64,000 nt of DNA from Actinopolymorpha pittospori (GCF_014873875.1 NZ_JADBEM010000001.1:10408717-10472716); one strand, 5' to 3'. Shown: positions 1 through 8,703, counted from the first letter of the stretch. The notes: generated from the sequence alone by a model not told the origin. A program made the numbers and translations.

Positions 1-134
1 ACCACGAGCTGGTGCTGGGCGCCATCAGGCAGCGTGATCCGCGCCGGGCCAGCCAGTTGATGTCCATGCACATGAGCGCGATCGAGGCGGGTCTGGTCGC
101 CGAACTCGAAGGCCCGGACCGCAGCGGTGGCTGA
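1..134 (+). CDS. FCD-domain GntR regulator, C-terminal fragment
   Basis: The reading frame is open from the window edge to a TGA at 132-134 and gives about 43 residues. It ends in a helix with the pattern HELVLGAIRQRDPRRASQLM followed by MHMSAIEAG. This resembles the last helices of the FCD ligand domain of FadR-type GntR regulators, where 'AI..RD...A...M..H' is typical. The N-terminal winged helix lies outside the window. It converges on the sugar ABC operon, so it need not regulate it. The family call rests on a short match. Confidence 0.6.
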   Translation, partial: HELVLGAIRQRDPRRASQLMSMHMSAIEAGLVAELEGPDRSGG

Positions 135-148
135 CGGTCCGGGCCTTC
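108..148 (+). terminator. Hairpin spanning the stop codon of the FCD gene
   Basis: Arms GAAGGCCCGGACC (108-120) and GGTCCGGGCCTTC (136-148) are perfectly complementary over 13 bp. The 15-nt loop contains the TGA stop. There is no T-run, which is usual for actinobacterial terminators. It lies between convergent genes and could end transcription from both sides. Confidence 0.7.
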
Positions 149-173
149 AGGTGTGCGGGAGTCGCTTTGCTCG

Positions 174-1016
174 CTATCCCTTGAGTCCGGTCATCGTGAT
201 GCCCTGGATGAAGTACTTCTGGGCGAAGATGTAGACCAGGATCACCGGTAGCACCGCGATGGTCGCGCCCGCCATCAGCAGCGTGATCTGGGTGAAGTAC
301 TCGTTCTGGAACTGCGCGAGGGCCACCGGCAGGGTCTGCAGGTTCTCGGAGTTGATGTAGATCAGCGGCCCGAAGAGGTCGTTCCAGGAGTCGAGGAAGG
401 TGAAGATGGAGATCGCCGCGAGGGCCGGAGTGGTCTGCGGCAGCATGATCCGCCAGAACACCGTGAACGTCCCGGCTCCGTCCACCCGGGCGGCGTCCTC
501 GAGTTCCTGCGGCAGGGTCTTGAAGTACTGCCGCATCAGGAACGTCGCGAAGACCGGTGTGAAGACCCGCGGCACCCACAGCGGGAACTGGGTGTCGATC
601 CAGCCGATCTGCCGGAAGATGAGGTACTGCGGGATGAGGTAGGCGATGCCGGGGATCATCGCGGTGGCCAACACCACCAGGAACAGGATGTCTCGGCCCG
701 GGAAGCGCAGCCGCCCGAACGCGAACCCCGCGAGGGACGCGACGATCAGCAGTCCGAAGACGTTGATGAACGCGAGCTTCACGCTGTTCCAGAAGAACAC
801 CGGGATGAGTTCGAGCACCTGCACGTAGTTGGCCCACTGCGGCTGGCTCGGGAACAACGTCGGTGGGACGGCGAGGACCTGACCCTCCTCCTTCAGCGAC
901 GCACCGATCATCCACAGCAGTGGCAGTACGAACGCGATGGCGAGGCCGATCATCACGATGTACGTGATCACGTCCAGCACTCTGGCCAACGTGGGGTTGG
1001 TACGTTGGTCAGCCAT
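174..1016 (-). CDS. Carbohydrate ABC transporter permease (MalG/CUT1 type)
   Basis: This is an inner-membrane subunit of a sugar importer, 280 residues long, the usual size. It has about six hydrophobic segments, the first near residues 17-37. The cytoplasmic EAA loop reads EDAARVDGAGTFTVFWRIML and would contact the ATPase. It is the last gene of a three-gene operon and its ATG overlaps the stop of the preceding permease by 8 bp, so translation is probably coupled. No ATPase is encoded here. In actinobacteria such CUT1 systems commonly share a general ATPase (MsiK type) encoded elsewhere. The sugar cannot be named from sequence. Confidence 0.93.
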   Translation of the reverse strand: MADQRTNPTLARVLDVITYIVMIGLAIAFVLPLLWMIGASLKEEGQVLAVPPTLFPSQPQWANYVQVLELIPVFFWNSVKLAFINVFGLLIVASLAGFAFGRLRFPGRDILFLVVLATAMIPGIAYLIPQYLIFRQIGWIDTQFPLWVPRVFTPVFATFLMRQYFKTLPQELEDAARVDGAGTFTVFWRIMLPQTTPALAAISIFTFLDSWNDLFGPLIYINSENLQTLPVALAQFQNEYFTQITLLMAGATIAVLPVILVYIFAQKYFIQGITMTGLKG

Positions 1017-1959
1017 AGAACACCCACCTTCGCTGAAGCTTCCACTGTCCGTAGGTCACCAGGCCGAGGATGATGAACAGCAGCCAGGCCATCGCCGAGG
1101 CGTAGCCGAGCCTCCCGGACGCGAACGCCATCTGGTACAGGTAGTAGATGTAGACGCTGGTCGAGTGACCAGGGCCACCGTGGGTCATGACGTAGATGAC
1201 GCCGAACACCTGGAACGACGTGATGAACTGCGTCACCGCCACGAAGAAGATCTGTGGCGTGAGGAGCGGGAGCGTGATCTGCGAGATGCGCTTCCAGGCG
1301 CTCGCGCCGTCGATCTCGGCCGCCTCGTAGAGGTCCTTCGGGATGCCCTGCAGACCGGCGAGGAAGATCACCATCGGATACCCGGCGCCCTGCCAGACGC
1401 TGACGATGACCACCGCGGGCAACGCCCAGGTGGAGTTCGACAGCCAGGCCGGACCGTCGATACCGACCATGCCCAGCACGGCGTTGATCGGTCCGCGCTC
1501 GGGGCTGTAGAGCCAGAACCAGATGTAGCCGACCGCCACCACGTTGGTGATGTAGGGCGCGAAGTAGGCCGCCCGCATCAGCGCGATGCCGCGCAGCTTC
1601 CGGTTGCACAGCAGGGCGAGGATGAAGCCGAGCCCGGTCGTCAACGGGATCGCGAGGACCGTGAAGACGATCGTGTTGCGCAGCGTCTCCAGGAACAACG
1701 GGTCGGCGGTGAACATCTCCTGGTAGTTGCCCAGGCCCACGAACACCGGTGGGGTGATGCCGTCCCAGTCGGTGAACGACATGTAGATCGAGACGAAGAT
1801 GGGGATGGCCTGGAAGGCCACGATCCCCAGAATGAGTGGGGCGATGTAGAGGAACCCCTCGTACTTCGCGAGTTGACGCATACGTGGACTGGAGCGCAGG
1901 CCTCGGACCCCGGAGGGGCGAAGCTCTGCGCTCCTTTCCTTAGTGACCGTTGGGTTCAT
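1009..1959 (-). CDS. Carbohydrate ABC transporter permease (MalF/UgpA type)
   Basis: This is the first permease of the sugar importer, 316 residues. A charged N-terminus precedes six predicted membrane helices. The EAA loop YEAAEIDGASAWKRISQITL lies near residue 215. It starts 17 nt after the stop of the solute-binding protein and overlaps the next permease. The motif WLYSPERGPINAVLGMVG is typical of MalF-like permeases of CUT1 systems. It forms a heterodimer with the MalG-like partner. The substrate is probably an oligo- or monosaccharide, judging only from family. Confidence 0.93.
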   Translation of the reverse strand: MNPTVTKERSAELRPSGVRGLRSSPRMRQLAKYEGFLYIAPLILGIVAFQAIPIFVSIYMSFTDWDGITPPVFVGLGNYQEMFTADPLFLETLRNTIVFTVLAIPLTTGLGFILALLCNRKLRGIALMRAAYFAPYITNVVAVGYIWFWLYSPERGPINAVLGMVGIDGPAWLSNSTWALPAVVIVSVWQGAGYPMVIFLAGLQGIPKDLYEAAEIDGASAWKRISQITLPLLTPQIFFVAVTQFITSFQVFGVIYVMTHGGPGHSTSVYIYYLYQMAFASGRLGYASAMAWLLFIILGLVTYGQWKLQRRWVFYG

Positions 1960-1976
1960 GAGAGTTGCTGACCGCC

Positions 1977-3269
1977 TCAGCCCTTGTTAATGATCTTCTC
2001 GACCTGTGCCTTGACGGACTGGAGCACGCCGCTTGCCTGGGACTCGCAGTTGTAGACCTTCTCCAGGGCCGGCCGGTAGATCTGACGGGCGCCGAGGGTG
2101 TCGAGCGTCTGGTTCGGGAGGGTCGAGTGGCCGACCGCCTCCTTGAACAGCTCGATGTGCTGGGGCGGCCCGGCGAGCGCGGACAGGGCGTCCTTGTTCA
2201 TCGGCAGCCACTGCTTACCCTTGGCGAAGGTCTCCCCGCCCTCCTTGCTGGTGAGGTAGGCGAGCAGCTTGAAGGCGGCTTCGGGGTTCTTGGCCTTCTT
2301 CGGGATGGCGTAGGTCATGACGCTGGACTCGGTGAGCTGACCGGAGGGTCCCGCGGGTGGCGGGGCGACGTCCCAGGTCATGCCCTTGACCGCCTGCTCG
2401 AGGTAGGGGACCACGCTGAACTGGGCGAACATCATCGCGAGCCGGCCCTGCGCGAACATCTGCAGGTCGGCGTTGTCGCCCTGGATGTCACCCCAGGCCG
2501 GCTGGACCTTCGCCTTGCAGGTCAGGTCGGTCGCCCACTGCACCGCCTCGGCGCCCTTGGGGTCGGCGAGGGTGAACTTCGTCCCGTCCTTGGAGTAGAT
2601 GCCGTCCGGGCTTCCGTTGTTGATGCTGAAGGTCTGTTCGAAGCCGGTGTCGAGGTAGACCAGGGCGCCGTACTGCTTGCCGGGAATGGTCAGCTTCTTG
2701 GCCGTCTCCTGGAAGTCGTCCCACGTCCAGTTCTCGGCCGACCAGGTCGTCGGAGGCAACGGGAGACCCGCCGCCTTGAACATCGCGGGGTTGTAGAAGA
2801 TCAGCCGGGGCGAGTGACCGATCACCCATGCCGTGTGGCTGCCGTCCTCCTGCTTCGGGAAGTTGTAGAGGTTCTGCTCGAACTTCGAGGTGTCGACCTT
2901 CTCCTTCTCGATCAACTCCCGCAGGTCGAGCAGTGCGCCCGAGGCGGAGATGCCCTTGACGTAGTCGTCGTTGATCTTCACGAGGTCCGGCGGTGCGCCG
3001 CTGGCGAGCACCGTGCGGAACTTCGTGTCGTACTCGGCTGGCACCGGCTGGACGGTGACCTTGATGCCGCTCTCCTTCTGGAAGGCGTCCACCACCGACT
3101 GGAACGGTGTGCCCTTCAGGGCGGCGTCGTTGAGGAAGGTCATCGACTTGTTGTCGCCGCCGCCTCCTCCGGCGCCCATCCCACATCCGGTGAGCATGGC
3201 CGACCCGGCGAGCGCAGCAACGCCACCGACGAACTGCCTACGACCTACTGGGTTGCCGACGCGTGTCAT
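1977..3269 (-). CDS. Sugar ABC transporter solute-binding lipoprotein
   Basis: This extracytoplasmic sugar-binding protein (bacterial extracellular solute-binding protein family 1) delivers substrate to the two permeases downstream. The chosen ATG gives 430 residues and has GGAGG about 10 nt upstream. Upstream in-frame codons lack ribosome sites and read as nonsense. The N-terminus has a twin arginine (residues 10-11, GRRQFVGG) and a lipobox LTGC with lipidated Cys29. It is therefore probably a Tat-exported lipoprotein. A glycine-rich linker follows the cysteine. The body has the two-lobe pattern, with motifs such as WTWDDFQETAKKL. It is first in the operon and divergent from the GntR/LacI-type regulator. 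Confidence 0.93.
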   Translation of the reverse strand: MTRVGNPVGRRQFVGGVAALAGSAMLTGCGMGAGGGGGDNKSMTFLNDAALKGTPFQSVVDAFQKESGIKVTVQPVPAEYDTKFRTVLASGAPPDLVKINDDYVKGISASGALLDLRELIEKEKVDTSKFEQNLYNFPKQEDGSHTAWVIGHSPRLIFYNPAMFKAAGLPLPPTTWSAENWTWDDFQETAKKLTIPGKQYGALVYLDTGFEQTFSINNGSPDGIYSKDGTKFTLADPKGAEAVQWATDLTCKAKVQPAWGDIQGDNADLQMFAQGRLAMMFAQFSVVPYLEQAVKGMTWDVAPPPAGPSGQLTESSVMTYAIPKKAKNPEAAFKLLAYLTSKEGGETFAKGKQWLPMNKDALSALAGPPQHIELFKEAVGHSTLPNQTLDTLGARQIYRPALEKVYNCESQASGVLQSVKAQVEKIINKG

Positions 3270-3681
3270 GACAGGGGGCCTCCTCGCCTCGCCATTTCGG
3301 TCGCCCCGATTTCGACCTTTCGTACCTCGGTACGCCACCACCTCGGGGCGTCCCGCCTGGATTCGATGCCATTTCGAAGACCGGACTTCACGGTCGTGGA
3401 GAACCGTCGGCAGATTCGACAGAGCCGAGTCCGACGGCGGCCAGATCCGATGGTGGCCAGATGTTGTGGAGACGTCGTTGCTTCCAGGACATCCGGGTGC
3501 CGGTTTCCACGTTGTAAGAGGGCCCGGCGTCCGGTCTGTTCTCTCGTCAGGGAGGCACATACGTGAAGGTCTTTGCCACGACCTCCTCGCAGATACGTGT
3601 CCCACCCAGGCGAGCGCGCATGTTTCGCAGAAGAACCGTGATTCCCCGCACCGACGCAATTACCCGTCAGGCAGTCAGGCT

Positions 3682-3711
3682 GTTATACCAACGTGCGTTC
3701 AGAAGGGTCAA
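3682..3711 (-). promoter_or_regulatory. Candidate promoter of the sugar ABC operon
   Basis: On the minus strand there is a -35 TTGACC (3706-3711), an 18-bp spacer and a -10 TATAAC (3682-3687). Each box matches the consensus at five of six positions. Transcription would start near 3675 and leave a leader of about 400 nt before the binding-protein ATG. The start site is not proven. Confidence 0.55.
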
Positions 3712-3729
3712 TCGTTCTGGCCAGGTTCG

Positions 3730-3751
3730 CCAAGCTCCCTGTGGGGCTTGG
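3730..3751. other. Hairpin in the divergent regulatory region
   Basis: Arms CCAAGC and GCTTGG are extended inward by a G-T wobble and C-G pairs to give a compact stem. It lies in the 642-bp gap between the sugar operon and its regulator, upstream of both starts. Its role is unknown. The rest of this gap (3270-3680) shows no credible gene. Confidence 0.4.
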
Positions 3752-3870
3752 CAGATCGTGCCCGGCGTGCAGGCTGGAGACAGGTCCGAAGGGGTCTGTG
3801 CATGTCGGAGGCTAAGCAAGTAGGCAGGTACGGGACAACTTCGGACACAGACTGGCTGCGGCATGTTGAG

Positions 3871-3886
3871 GTAATGGTGTTATTAC
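3871..3886. promoter_or_regulatory. Candidate operator upstream of the GntR/LacI-type regulator
   Basis: The sequence is GTAAT-N6-ATTAC, a perfect inverted repeat 25 bp before the regulator ATG. It overlaps a possible -10 (TATTAC). The TGTTAT core recurs at 3681-3686 next to the sugar operon promoter. Autoregulation and repression of the ABC operon by the adjacent regulator is the natural inference. Confidence 0.5.
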
Positions 3887-3911
3887 AACTCGGGCCTTTC
3901 CAGGAGAGTCC

Positions 3912-5069
3912 ATGCCGATCGACAGAGCGAGCTTCGTTCCGCTCCACGCGCAGCTGAAGAACCTCTTCCAGCGCCACATCATGGCCGGTGACTGGGCCCC
4001 GGACGCCACGATGCCGTCGGAGGCGGCGCTGTGCGAAACCTACGGCGTCAGCCGCATCACCGTTCGGCGAGCACTCAGTGACCTCGAGGCGGAGGGATTC
4101 ATCCGGCGGGTGCGCGGCCGGGGCACCTTCGTGGCCGCGTCCACACCGCGCAACGGTCCCACCATCGGACTGCTGTTCGGCGGGTTGACCAAGCGCACCT
4201 TCGGACGGCGCAACGACGCCGCCTTCGGCGACATGGTGCACGGGGCCGCCGAGGCGGCGAGCCGGCAGAGTGCGCTCGTCCATCCGATGTCGGTCGGTAC
4301 GAGCGACCTCCAGACCATGCTCGCCACCCCGACCGTGTGCGGGCTGACCGGGCTGCTCGTGCACCTCACCCGCACGATCACCGAGGAGACGCTGCGGTTG
4401 CTCGACGCGACCGGCGTTCCCTACGTCGTGATCAAACGACGCCTCGACCCCGGGCGAGCCAACTGCGTCTACTCCGACGACGTGTCCGGCGGAGAGACGG
4501 TCACCCGACACCTGTTGTCCCTGGGCCACCTCCGGGTCGGTCTGCTGCTCGGTCCGCCGGAGGTGGGTGTCTGGGCGGACCGCGCGACGGGGTACGAGCG
4601 CGCCCACGCGGCCGCGGACCTGCGGGTGGACCCGGACCTCGTACGGCAGGTGCGCTACCCGATGGACGAGGGCGGCCACGTCGGGGCGGGCGTGCTCCTG
4701 GACTCAGCGGACCCGCCCACCGCGATCTTCGCCGGGAACGACTACATCGCCCTCGGGGTCTACCGCGCGATCCGGGAACGTGGCATGGAGCCGGGTCGGG
4801 ATGTTGCGGTGGCCGGATACGGAACGAACCCGTTCTCGCTCACGATGTATCCCGCGCTGACCACGCTCGGCACACCGGCCTGGAACCTCGGCAACGCGGC
4901 CGCGGAACTGCTGTTGGACGTGATCGCCGGTCGGGCCCAGGCGCCGGCCCACCGCGTCCTCCCGTGGCAGTTCGAGGTACGGCAGTCGACCGTCTGGGAC
5001 CCCGAACGCTGGCAGAAGGGTCCGCGGGACTCCTACCCTCCGCCAAGGATGGCCGTGCTGCCCGAGTGA
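3912..5069 (+). CDS. GntR-type winged helix fused to a LacI-type sugar sensor (AraR-like architecture)
   Basis: This 385-residue transcription regulator has an N-terminal GntR winged helix (about residues 1-75, including YGVSRITVRRALSDLEAEGF and VRGRGTFV). A periplasmic-binding-protein-like sensor domain of the LacI type follows (from about residue 85, 'TIGLLFGG', to PTAIFAGNDYIALGVYRAIRERG and an effector-side TTLGTPAWNLG). This combination is known from AraR, which responds to a sugar. AGGAGA precedes the ATG by 4-5 nt. It is divergent from the sugar ABC operon and is very probably its local repressor. The inducer is probably the imported sugar or a derivative. Confidence 0.9.
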   Translation: MPIDRASFVPLHAQLKNLFQRHIMAGDWAPDATMPSEAALCETYGVSRITVRRALSDLEAEGFIRRVRGRGTFVAASTPRNGPTIGLLFGGLTKRTFGRRNDAAFGDMVHGAAEAASRQSALVHPMSVGTSDLQTMLATPTVCGLTGLLVHLTRTITEETLRLLDATGVPYVVIKRRLDPGRANCVYSDDVSGGETVTRHLLSLGHLRVGLLLGPPEVGVWADRATGYERAHAAADLRVDPDLVRQVRYPMDEGGHVGAGVLLDSADPPTAIFAGNDYIALGVYRAIRERGMEPGRDVAVAGYGTNPFSLTMYPALTTLGTPAWNLGNAAAELLLDVIAGRAQAPAHRVLPWQFEVRQSTVWDPERWQKGPRDSYPPPRMAVLPE

Positions 5070-5126
5070 GGACGCGCCGTTCGCCGGCCGGACCCGTCGT
5101 GGGCTGCCGACCAGATCCGGTCGGAG

Positions 5127-5144
5127 CCGCCCGGATCCGGGCGG
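5127..5144. terminator. 18-bp perfect palindrome between convergent genes
   Basis: CCGCCCGGATCCGGGCGG is perfectly self-complementary. It lies in the 91-bp gap between the regulator and the convergent dehydrogenase gene. It would serve as a bidirectional terminator without a T-run. An operator role is less likely given the position. Confidence 0.5.
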
Positions 5145-5160
5145 AGTCGTGGGCCCGCGG

Positions 5161-6167
5161 CTACCGGCCGCCGACCCGGACGGTCTGGCCCTGGCGCGCC
5201 GACTCATAGATGGCCTCGCTGAGTTCGGCGACCGCGATTCCGGCCGCGGGAGGCGACTCGTTGGTCGCTTCGCCGCGGATGGTCGCCGCCCAGGCCGCGT
5301 GGATCTCCGGGCCTTCCGGCAGCCGCAGCGGCTGCACGATCTCTCCGGCGCGGTGGTGGGTCACCCGTCCGCCCGCCACGGGTGCTGGGGCTCGGTCTCG
5401 TAGCGCAGCAGCCCGGTCGACCCGGACACGATGACGTGCTCCATCCAGGTGGTGGCCAGGTCCCCGACCACGCCGAACTGTCCCTGCACCCCGCCGGCGA
5501 AGGACACCGTGGCCGCCGTGTTGATGTCGACCGGCGAACCGGCGTTGTCCACCAGCGCGGACACCGTCTCCACCGGCTGTCCGACCAGCCACAACAACAT
5601 GTCGGCCAGGTGGGAGCCGCTGTCCATCAGCATGCCGCCGCCGGACAGGCTCGGATCCTGCCGCCACGAACCCGCGGTGCCGCGCAGCCAGCGCTGGCCG
5701 CAGGAGATCATGATCGAGCGCAGCTCGCCGATCTCGCCGTTCGCGATCGCCTCACGCATGTACCGGTACGGGGAGAAGAACCGGCGCTGGTAGCGGACCA
5801 TCACGGTCACGCCCGCGGCGTCGGCGGCCGCCTCGATGTCGCGGGCGTGCCCCGAGACACAGGTCAGCGGCTTCTCGCACAGCACGTGCAGGTTCGCCTT
5901 GATGGCGCTCATCACGATCGGGTGGTGCAGCGTGTGCGGGGTGACGACGGTGACGGCATCGAGTTCGACGCCGTTGAACATCTCCTCGGCGTCCTTGAAC
6001 GCGGGGACCTCGGCCACCATCGGAACTCTGGTGCGGAACAGGTCCAGGTGCTCCGGGTTCGGCTCCGCCAACCCGACGATCTCGAAGTCCGACCCGCTCG
6101 CCATCGCCGCCGCGTGTCCGGTCGCCGCACCGCCACAACCGATCACGCCCACCCGAAGCCTGCCCAC
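5161..6167 (-). pseudogene. Gfo/Idh/MocA family oxidoreductase, frameshifted near the 3' end
   Basis: This is an NAD(P)-dependent sugar or inositol dehydrogenase family protein. The Rossmann motif GVIGCGGAATGHAAAM is at the N-terminus, the CEKPL motif lies near residue 95, and SGGGMLMDSGSHLADML follows. The GTG start has GGGAGGGG about 5 nt upstream. The frame stops at 5361-5363 after ETEPQHPWRADG. The expected C-terminus (VTHHRAGEIVQPLRLPEGPE onward to QTVRVGGR) continues in the next frame down to 5161. Adding one base at the CCC run at 5364-5366 would restore about 336 residues. Either the gene has decayed or one base was lost in sequencing. It may act on the sugar imported next door. Confidence 0.8.
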
Positions 6168-6349
6168 TGGGACCCCTCCCGCACGAGGACTGCACAACTG
6201 CCACGAAGGCACTGCATACGACTGCAGTAACGACCATCCCACAGGACCGGTGGCCGCGAGGGGCATGCGCTCGGCCTAGTTCGGACAACAGCCAGCCAGG
6301 TTGCGGCACGGTGTTTTCGGCAGCCGGCCACGTCGAGGGCCGCGCGCGG

Positions 6350-7786
6350 TCAGCTCGACCGGGCCACCTCGGGGCGGGTCGCGTGCGGGTGAGCCGCCCT
6401 CGGGCCGACCGTCTCCCGGGCGACGGTGGCGAAGATGACGGTGGCGGCGAGCATCACACCCGCGAGCGTCAGCACGGCCGCCTGGTAGCCCGTGTGGTCG
6501 ACGAGCCAGCCCAGCCCGATCGGGCCGATGACGGCCGCGAGGTCACCGAAGGTGCGGTAGATGCCGACGGCGGTGCCCCGGCCGTCGGCGGGGGCGACGT
6601 CGGCCATGTAGGCGGCGGGCGTGGGCCCGGAGAAGCCGAGCGCGATGCCGGTGAGCAGGGTGACGAGGACGAAGGCCATCGGGCTCGAGGTCAGGGCGTA
6701 CACCGGCTGGCTCACCGCGACCACCAGCAGGCCCGGGACGATGACCCGCTTGCGACCGATGCGGTCGGAGAGCCGCCCGACGATGGTCACCAGGATGAGA
6801 TTGGTGAACGTCACCGCGCCCATCAGCCCGCCGAGCTGTCCGACCGAGAGTCCGACCACGGTGTAGGCGATGATCGGGACCAGCGACTGGGTACCCGCGA
6901 AGCGGTTGAGGAAGACCGAGAAGCCGACCGCGCAGATGGCGAGGAAGCTTCCGTCGCCGAGCAGCCTGCGGAGCAGGCTCCGCTCGGGTGCCGCCGGCTG
7001 GGCCGAGCCAGGCTGGGCCGGTTCCGGCTGGACCGCGCCGGACTGAACCGCGCCGGACTGAACCGCGGCAGGCTCCACCGCGGCGGGTTCCACCGTGGCG
7101 GGCTCCCGGCTTAGCGCGTCGGAGCCGACCGCCGCGCCCTCGACCGTCGCGGGTGCGCGGAGCAGGATGCGGGCGCCGAAGACCAGCACGAGCGTGGCGA
7201 GCAGACCGCAGGCCAGGAACGGCGCACGGTAGCCCCACAGGCTGGCGACCAGCCCGCCGAGCGCCGGCCCGAACGCTCCACCGATCAGCTGGCAGCCCTG
7301 CAGCAGCGACATCGCCCGGCCCCGGTCGGCGGAGCTGGTGAGGTGCACCACCAGCGTCATGCCGGACGTGATGGCCATGCCACCCGCGAGTCCGGCGACG
7401 AAGCGGAGCACGAGCAGGACGGTGAGGCTGGGCGCGAACGCCGTGACCGCCTGCAACACGACGACGCAGGCGACGGAGACGAGCAGCATCTTGCGCGGGT
7501 CGAGGCGCTCGCTGAGCATGCCGGCCGGGATGTTGACGACCAGCCGGCCGATGCCGAACAACGCGATCAGCAGGCCGAGTTGGGTGGCGTTCGCGCCGAA
7601 CTCCGTGGCGTACAGCGGAAGGACGGGCACCACCACCGACCAGGCCGTCTGGGTGGAGGCGATGGCCATACAGACGATGACCAGGACGGGGTCGACGTTG
7701 CCCACCCGGGCGATGAGAAGGCGGCGAAGCCCCGCCTGTCCACGGCGCAGGAGGCCGCGCCGGCCGTCCGACTTCAGCGTCGCCAC
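6350..7786 (-). CDS. MFS transporter (multidrug/tetracycline-exporter type)
   Basis: This is a proton-driven exporter or facilitator of 478 residues with about twelve membrane helices in two halves. The motif-A sequence GIGRLVVNIPAGMLSERLDPRK lies after helix 2 and GRLSDRIGRKR in the second half. The central cytoplasmic loop (about residues 227-267) is a run of degenerate pentapeptides (EPATV, EPAAV, QSGAV and similar) encoded by 15-bp DNA repeats. This expansion accounts for the length above the usual 400-430. The start is GTG with no strong ribosome site, so it is uncertain. A TetR regulator lies 212 bp upstream on the same strand. The substrate is unknown. Confidence 0.85.
   Translation of the reverse strand: MATLKSDGRRGLLRRGQAGLRRLLIARVGNVDPVLVIVCMAIASTQTAWSVVVPVLPLYATEFGANATQLGLLIALFGIGRLVVNIPAGMLSERLDPRKMLLVSVACVVVLQAVTAFAPSLTVLLVLRFVAGLAGGMAITSGMTLVVHLTSSADRGRAMSLLQGCQLIGGAFGPALGGLVASLWGYRAPFLACGLLATLVLVFGARILLRAPATVEGAAVGSDALSREPATVEPAAVEPAAVQSGAVQSGAVQPEPAQPGSAQPAAPERSLLRRLLGDGSFLAICAVGFSVFLNRFAGTQSLVPIIAYTVVGLSVGQLGGLMGAVTFTNLILVTIVGRLSDRIGRKRVIVPGLLVVAVSQPVYALTSSPMAFVLVTLLTGIALGFSGPTPAAYMADVAPADGRGTAVGIYRTFGDLAAVIGPIGLGWLVDHTGYQAAVLTLAGVMLAATVIFATVARETVGPRAAHPHATRPEVARSS
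7017..7106. repeat. 15-bp minisatellite inside the MFS gene
   Basis: Six contiguous 15-bp units lie in this stretch. Two adjacent units (7032-7046 and 7047-7061) are identical, ACCGCGCCGGACTGA. The flanking units diverge, for example ACCGCGGCAGGCTCC and ACCGTGGCGGGCTCC. The unit length keeps the reading frame and encodes pentapeptides in the central loop, so copy number could vary without breaking the gene. Confidence 0.75.
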
Positions 7787-7998
7787 AGAGTGCTCTCACA
7801 CACTGCCGTGACCACCACCGCGAAGTTCACCGCCTGGACGACTGAGCCCCCGCCGGCCTCGACCAGCCGACGCTCGCACCTGCTGCTGCCAGGCGCGAGG
7901 CCTGGGCTCTCTCACGGTAGCGGTGTCGACGGCGGTGGCGTCCCGTGAGTCCGGTACCGGCATTCCCGAGGTGCGGGTGGGATGTCGCCCGCGCCGGG

Positions 7999-8628
7999 TC
8001 AGTGCTGGTCGCGACGGCGACGCGTCGGACGGCGGAGGCCGTTCAGTGCCGTCTCCACGATCGAGTCGGCGTAGTGGGGCGTGAGCGGTCCGCTGCGTTG
8101 CAGCCACCGGTTGAGGAGGGGGCCCCACACCATCTCGACGGCCACGTCGAGGTCGAGGTCCGCGCGGAGTTCGCCGGCCCGTTGGGCGCTGCGCAGCCGC
8201 TCCTTCTTCGCCTCCTTCAGCGGGCCGTCCAGGCGTTCGGCGTAGGCGGCCGCGAGCGCGGGGTCGTGCAGGATCTCGGTGTTGAGCGCGCGCATGGGCT
8301 CGTCGTAGCGCGGATCGTTCAACTCCGCCACCGTCGAGCGAAGGACCGCCTTGAGGTCGGCCTCCAGGTCGCCGGTGTCGGGCAGGGCGGGTCGACCGGT
8401 CTCGCCCTCGCTGAGCATGAGGAACGCGTCGAAGAGCACCGCTCCCTTGGACGGCCACCAGCGGTAGATCGTCTGCTTGCCGACGCCGGCCCGGGCGGCG
8501 ATGCCCTCGATGCTCAGCCTGGCGTATCCCACCTGCCCGACCAGGTCGAAGGCCGCGGCGAGGATCGCCCGCCGGGACTCCTCGCTGCGTCGGGTGGCGT
8601 CCGGTGCGGCTCGACGTCGCGTCGTCAT
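7999..8628 (-). CDS. TetR family repressor
   Basis: This 209-residue regulator has the N-terminal helix-turn-helix ILAAAFDLVGQVGYARLSIEGIAARAGVGKQTIYRWWPSK (about residues 20-60). The C-terminal ligand domain resembles the TetR_C_11 group (RALNTEILHDPALAAAYAERL). It is divergent from a short-chain dehydrogenase, and the 128-bp gap carries two copies of a palindrome that should be its operators. It also precedes the MFS gene on the same strand and may control both. The first residues MTTRRRAAPDATRRSEESRR are a basic arm. Confidence 0.9.
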   Translation of the reverse strand: MTTRRRAAPDATRRSEESRRAILAAAFDLVGQVGYARLSIEGIAARAGVGKQTIYRWWPSKGAVLFDAFLMLSEGETGRPALPDTGDLEADLKAVLRSTVAELNDPRYDEPMRALNTEILHDPALAAAYAERLDGPLKEAKKERLRSAQRAGELRADLDLDVAVEMVWGPLLNRWLQRSGPLTPHYADSIVETALNGLRRPTRRRRDQH

Positions 8629-8651
8629 GGGTGAACGCTAGCAGCAAGACG

Positions 8652-8664
8652 AGACGGTCCGTCT
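8652..8664. promoter_or_regulatory. TetR operator copy 1
   Basis: AGACGGTCCGTCT, symmetric about a central T, lies 24 bp upstream of the TetR start. It is identical to the second copy 54 bp away. Its position in the TetR promoter suggests autoregulation. Confidence 0.75.
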
Positions 8665-8703
8665 TGACAGTCGGGTCGACCCGATGCAGAGTAGGCGACG
8701 TGG

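Noticed and set aside
1965..3566. A 533-codon plus-strand frame opposite the sugar-binding protein
   Set aside because: The minus strand encodes a Tat/lipoprotein-signal binding protein in an operon. The plus frame has no ribosome site or family.
3270..3659. N-terminal extension of the sugar-binding protein to 3659
   Set aside because: The extension has no signal sequence or ribosome site; the ATG at 3267-3269 has GGAGG and is followed directly by a twin-arginine lipoprotein signal.
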